Notes under the pieces: model-generated
The model's input: only the letters and a program-made list of their open reading frames with translations
What the model was told of the DNA's origin: nothing
Databases searched by the model: none
Translations under genes and position numbers: made by a program
DNA from: Bacteroides pyogenes DSM 20611 = JCM 6294
GTDB lineage: Bacteria; Bacteroidota; Bacteroidia; Bacteroidales; Bacteroidaceae
DNA: 53,184 nt
Direction of reading: 5' to 3'
Assembly (NCBI RefSeq): GCF_000428105.1
Contig: NZ_ATZH01000031.1
Span: forward strand, 1 to 53,184
Shown here: piece after piece, positions 49,955-53,184 of the stretch
How the letters are laid out: every line of letters begins with the position of its first letter
How positions within the stretch are numbered: the first letter of the stretch is position 1

Positions 49955-51967
49955 TCATCTGTACATAATCCAAGCCGATCGCGGCGGAATGCTTATCTTC
50001 TCCCCGTTGAAAACGCCCAATCCGCGAAGATCGATCGTGCCATCCCTGCAAACAACCGTATACTTTCCTGCGGGAACCGCCACCTCCGCGAAAGAATTGC
50101 GCGCATTGAAGGCCACCACAATTTCTTCCCACGAATCGCCGTTCGCGTGTTCTTTGAGGCGGAAAGCGATCAGGTTGCTTCCCTCGACCGGAAGGAACTC
50201 CAGATGTTTTCGCACCTTCTCGGCATCACCCATACGGAAAGCCGGGTGAGACTTTCGCAGCTCGATCAGCCGTTTATAATAAGTATATACATCTTCATGG
50301 ACAGTCTTGCGCCTCCAGTCGATGGCGTTTACCGCATCGGGGCTTTTATAACTGTTTTCCACCCCCTGTTTGTCGCGCATCACCTCTTCTCCGGCATAAA
50401 TAAAAGGAATGCCTTGCGACATAAATACGACTGTCTGGGCCAGTTTATCCAAACGGGCCAACTGTTCGGGGCTGATATCGGGTATCGTCGCCTTCAGCCG
50501 ATCGGTCAGGCACAGTCCGTCGTGACACGAAACATAACCGATCATCTGTACAGGCTGCGCCGCCCATGCTTCGCGGCTGTAGTTCACCGCGTCGCAGTCT
50601 ACCTGCGGATGCCGAACGGCGCCTGCAATACCGAACTTGACGCTCATCTCCCCTCCCGGAAGTCCGGCAAGGAATGCTCCTTTATGCTTGTCGCCGATGG
50701 GCCCGCACAAGCCGTCGCGCAATTCATCGGAAAAGACCGCGATACGCGGCATGCGGGAGACATTACTCTTCATAGCCAAAGAGTCTGCGGGATACTCCGG
50801 AGCTTCCGCCGCCCATCCTTCGCCGTAGATACAAATCGCAGGGTCGACGGCATCGACCGCCTTGCGTATTTCGTTCATCGTCTCGATGTCGTGAATCCCC
50901 ATCAAGTCGAACCGGAAGCCGTCAATGTGATATTCGTTTATCCAATAAAGCACGGATTCTATCATGAACTTGCGCATCATAGGCCGCTCGCTGGCAGTCT
51001 CGTTGCCGCAGCCCGAACCGTTTGCCGGCTTTCCGTCCTTTTTATGCCGGTAGAAATAGCCGGGCACCGTACGCTCAAAGTTGCTTTCGGCCGTATTGAA
51101 CGTATGGTTATATACCACATCCATAATCACTCCGATACCGGCCTTGTGCAACGACTGTACCATTTGCTTGAACTCTTTAATGCGAACTTCGGGACGGTAC
51201 GGATCGGTCGAATAAGAACCTTCGGGCACATTGTAGTTTTGCGGGTCATACCCCCAGTTATACCGGTTGTCCTCCGTCTTGCTTTCATCGATAGACGCAT
51301 AATCGAACGAAGGGAGCAGATGAACGTGCGTGACTCCCAGCTCCTTCAGATGGTCGATACCGGTAGACAGGCCGTCGGGATTGGTTGTTCCGCGCTCGGT
51401 CAGAGCCAAATATTTTCCCCGATGCTTAATTCCCGAAGTGGAATCGATGGAAAAGTCGCGATGGTGCATCTCATAGATAATCATATCCGCAGGAGACTTC
51501 AGCAAAGGACGGCGGTCGGCTTCCCATCCTTCGGGATTGGTAGTCCGGAGGTCGATAATAGCCGCGCGTTTGCCGTTTACTCCCACAGCCCTCGCATTGA
51601 TGCCCGGAGTATCGCCCTGCCACTTATCCTTTACCTTCACGTTAAACGTATAGAATTTCCCCATCAAGTCGCTGTTCACCCTTGCCTGCCAAGTGCCATC
51701 CGCTTGCGGTTGCATCTTCACCGTCTGAAAAGCATGTCCGCCTTCGCCCGCCTCGTACAGCATCACCCGTACTTCGTCCGCCGTAGGCGCCCAAAGCGTG
51801 AAATCGGTTTGTGCCGGCGTATACTCCATCTCGATGAGGCTTCCCGCACGAACCGGGTAAAGTTCGTAAGAAGCATACTCCTTTTTCGCAGGAGAACAAC
51901 TCATTATCGTCGTCGCCATAGTCACTCCCAATATCGCTAAATAATTTGTTCCTTTCTTCATTTCCAC
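49955..51967 (-). CDS. pulA: Type I pullulanase, lipoprotein (GH13)
   Basis: This 670-residue protein has a lipoprotein signal with lipobox IMSC (Cys24). A CBM48-like N-terminal domain (FTLWAPTADEVRVMLYEAGE) precedes the GH13 barrel. Signature YNWGYDPQNYNVPEGSYSTD is the pullulanase-type motif; catalytic residues are in GFRFDLMGIHD (Asp), IYGEGWAAEAP (Glu) and YVSCHDGLCLTD (His-Asp). It debranches alpha-1,6 links of pullulan, glycogen or starch products at the cell surface or in the periplasm. Its start lies 110 bp after the ruvC stop. Confidence 0.95.
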   Translation of the reverse strand: MEMKKGTNYLAILGVTMATTIMSCSPAKKEYASYELYPVRAGSLIEMEYTPAQTDFTLWAPTADEVRVMLYEAGEGGHAFQTVKMQPQADGTWQARVNSDLMGKFYTFNVKVKDKWQGDTPGINARAVGVNGKRAAIIDLRTTNPEGWEADRRPLLKSPADMIIYEMHHRDFSIDSTSGIKHRGKYLALTERGTTNPDGLSTGIDHLKELGVTHVHLLPSFDYASIDESKTEDNRYNWGYDPQNYNVPEGSYSTDPYRPEVRIKEFKQMVQSLHKAGIGVIMDVVYNHTFNTAESNFERTVPGYFYRHKKDGKPANGSGCGNETASERPMMRKFMIESVLYWINEYHIDGFRFDLMGIHDIETMNEIRKAVDAVDPAICIYGEGWAAEAPEYPADSLAMKSNVSRMPRIAVFSDELRDGLCGPIGDKHKGAFLAGLPGGEMSVKFGIAGAVRHPQVDCDAVNYSREAWAAQPVQMIGYVSCHDGLCLTDRLKATIPDISPEQLARLDKLAQTVVFMSQGIPFIYAGEEVMRDKQGVENSYKSPDAVNAIDWRRKTVHEDVYTYYKRLIELRKSHPAFRMGDAEKVRKHLEFLPVEGSNLIAFRLKEHANGDSWEEIVVAFNARNSFAEVAVPAGKYTVVCRDGTIDLRGLGVFNGEKISIPPRSAWIMYR

Positions 51968-52077
51968 ACTCTCTTTCTGTTTCTGATGAGTCTTTGTCTA
52001 TTGCCTATCCCGTCTATCGGCCTCGCCCCAACCGTTCATGCCCCAAACCACCTTGTCCGCCCGCTCCATCGGCAGGT

Positions 52078-52644
52078 TCACTTCACCCGGTCGGGATTCT
52101 TCGCAATAAAGTCCTTCCATCCATGGTAACCTTTTTCCACAACCGGCCGCCCCATTTGCAGGAAGTGACAATAAGCAGCCGCCAACGCATCGGTGGCATC
52201 CGTAAAAGCGGGCATATCCGCCTTCGGCAAATGCAACATCCGTTGCAACATATCCGCCACTTGCTCTTTCGATGCCTGTCCGTTTCCGGTAATCGCCATC
52301 TTAATCTTCAGCGGCGCGTATTCGGCTATGGGGATGTCGCGGCTCAAAGCCACCGCCATCGCTACGCCTTGCGCCCGTCCCAGCTTCAACATCGACTGCA
52401 CATTCTTTCCGAAGAAAGGAGCTTCGATAGCCAGCTCGTCGGGCAGATAACTTTCGATAATGCTCAACACGCGCTCGTGGATATGCCGTAACTTGAGATA
52501 ATGATTGGCAAACTTACGCAAGTCGATGACTCCCATTGCAATCATTTCGGGTTTTGTCCCTGTCACTCTCAGCACTCCGTAACCCATGATTGTGGTGCCC
52601 GGGTCAATCCCCAAGATTATCTTTTCTTTTACCGGCTGAATCAC
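52078..52644 (-). CDS. ruvC: Holliday junction resolvase RuvC
   Basis: This 188-residue enzyme has the RuvC RNase H-fold motifs: [14 protein letters not shown] (first Asp), [13 protein letters not shown] (Glu) and [16 protein letters not shown] (paired acidic residues). It cuts Holliday junctions in recombination. The start overlaps the stop of the DUF4286 gene by 4 bp, so the two are translated in sequence. The length is normal. Confidence 0.97.
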   Translation of the reverse strand: MIQPVKEKIILGIDPGTTIMGYGVLRVTGTKPEMIAMGVIDLRKFANHYLKLRHIHERVLSIIESYLPDELAIEAPFFGKNVQSMLKLGRAQGVAMAVALSRDIPIAEYAPLKIKMAITGNGQASKEQVADMLQRMLHLPKADMPAFTDATDALAAAYCHFLQMGRPVVEKGYHGWKDFIAKNPDRVK

Positions 52645-52943
52645 TCTACCACCTCCATTAATGTAGGAAACCCTATCACCTTATCTTTAAAAATCTTCGT
52701 CAGTTCGCCGTTCAAACGCGCTCCCTGCTCCAAATGCCAGCGATGCAGCAATCCGCTGTTTTCCACTTCCCATTGAAGAGAATAACTGCTTCCTTCGTCA
52801 CGATGGCTCAATATCCGGCAAAGGCGGGGGCTCTTCAACGCTCCGTAAGCCTCTATTTCAGGTATATAACTCTCTTTTATCCAAATCAGGAAATTATCGT
52901 GCGCATCATCTTCCACCTGAAAAGTCGTATTATAAATCAACAT
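52641..52943 (-). CDS. DUF4286-family protein
   Basis: This 100-residue protein starts [20 protein letters not shown], then [40 protein letters not shown] and [20 protein letters not shown]. It has the ferredoxin-like look of the DUF4286 family, a short Bacteroidetes protein that commonly precedes ruvC. The function is unknown. It is the first gene of the ruvC operon and is driven by a TATGTTTG box at 52978-52971. Confidence 0.9.
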   Translation of the reverse strand: MLIYNTTFQVEDDAHDNFLIWIKESYIPEIEAYGALKSPRLCRILSHRDEGSSYSLQWEVENSGLLHRWHLEQGARLNGELTKIFKDKVIGFPTLMEVVE

Positions 52944-52970
52944 TTCTACTTTTTTGAAATTTTATTTTCG

Positions 52971-53009
52971 CAAACATAGCAAATATTTCAGAATATAGCA
53001 TTATATTTG
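52971..53009. promoter_or_regulatory. Divergent promoter boxes for DUF4286-ruvC and tRNA-Ala
   Basis: CAAACATA (52971-52978) is TATGTTTG on the minus strand for the DUF4286-ruvC operon. TATATTTG (53002-53009) is on the plus strand, 18 bp before the mature tRNA end. Confidence 0.6.
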
Positions 53010-53027
53010 CGCCATCAAAAAAGAAAA

Positions 53028-53101
53028 GGGGCGTTAGCTCATCTGGCTAGAGCGTAACACTGGCAGTGTTAAGGTGATCGGTTCGAGTCCGATACGCTCC
53101 A
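53028..53101 (+). tRNA. tRNA-Ala (anticodon GGC)
   Basis: The acceptor stem GGGGCGT pairs with ACGCTCC and contains the G3-U70 wobble that identifies alanine tRNA. The D arm is GCTC...GAGC, the anticodon stem TAACA/TGTTA with loop CTGGCAG gives anticodon GGC, and the T arm is ATCGG TTCGAGT CCGAT. The discriminator is A and CCA is not encoded. It is a single gene. Confidence 0.95.
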
Positions 53102-53184
53102 CGATTTCAATTGATTATCAGGATATTAAGAAGAGCGGTACACGGAAAGGTACACGAACTCCCTCTATTTAACATTTATAAACC
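53102..53184. other. Region after tRNA-Ala with a GGTACACG direct repeat
   Basis: No gene is seen. GGTACACG occurs at 53137-53144 and again at 53149-53156, 12 bp apart. The 3' end of a tRNA is a frequent target of tyrosine integrases, so a mobile element could begin here, but the window ends before any integrase. Confidence 0.35.

Noticed and set aside
49391..51940. 849-residue plus-strand open frame
   Set aside because: It is antisense to transaldolase and pullulanase, which have full motifs. Long antisense frames are usual in GC-balanced coding DNA.

Overview
The window looks like a chromosomal stretch of a Bacteroidales bacterium, most likely a Bacteroides species. The reasons are a SusC/SusD pair, a GH84 hexosaminidase very close to the Bacteroides thetaiotaomicron type, many Bacteroides-only families of unknown function, and promoters of the TTTG / TAnnTTTG type instead of the E. 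coli type. The species cannot be fixed from the sequence alone.

Layout. (1) 1-276 is the end of an IS66-family insertion sequence. (2) 277-2546 is a CRISPR array of 35 intact 29-bp repeats plus a tenth-of-a-kilobase-free junction where the IS66 end cuts a 36th repeat down to 10 bp. (3) 2547-2755 is the leader, and 2756-10370 is a complete minus-strand cas operon read in the order cas6-cas5-cas3-cas8-like-cas7-cas4-cas1-cas2, followed by leader and array. This block is visibly more AT-rich than the rest. (4) 10.5-16.4 kb holds a nitronate monooxygenase/FabK-like enzyme, an ECF sigma factor with a transmembrane/beta-barrel partner and two small exported proteins, nadC and rlmH. (5) 16.6-21.1 kb holds a GH84 O-GlcNAcase and a queuosine cassette (transporter, queC, queF). 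(6) 21.2-27.5 kb holds a small winged-helix regulator with membrane partner, a TonB-receptor-like outer-membrane protein with a DUF2141 partner under a promoter carrying two copies of a palindromic operator, a second ECF sigma factor and a FadL-family porin. (7) 27.7-37.1 kb holds metabolic and exported genes: D-lactate-type dehydrogenase, pdxH, metallo-hydrolase, DUF4468, VOC protein, methyltransferase, OmpH-like lipoprotein, PepD, and an exported endonuclease/exonuclease/phosphatase-fold protein. (8) 37.5-49.1 kb is glycan-oriented: GH29 fucosidase, SusD/SusC, a MurU-like nucleotidyltransferase with an AmgK-RapZ fusion, and a serine-type sulfatase. (9) 49.2-53.1 kb holds transaldolase, a lipoprotein pullulanase, ruvC, a DUF4286 gene and tRNA-Ala(GGC).

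How it works together. The CRISPR block has every part needed for adaptation (Cas1, Cas2, Cas4), crRNA processing (Cas6), surveillance (Cas5, Cas7, a divergent Cas8 candidate) and target destruction (Cas3). Its spacers record repeated contact with related phages: the newest spacer overlaps an older one on the same target, and another pair differs only at synonymous positions. The remaining genes suit a gut or oral commensal living on host glycans (fucose, GlcNAc, sulfated sugars, starch) that recycles peptidoglycan amino sugars.

The least expected non-coding signal is a set of intergenic tandem repeats at four separate places (about 19.1, 25.6-26.0, 29.4-29.6 and 37.3-37.5 kb), all built on a 22-bp period or a multiple of it, with partly shared motifs. 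Other notable items are a consensus TTGACA-18-TATAAT promoter in the CRISPR leader, an operator filling the -33/-7 spacer at 24.8 kb, and a nested inverted repeat at 49.1 kb.
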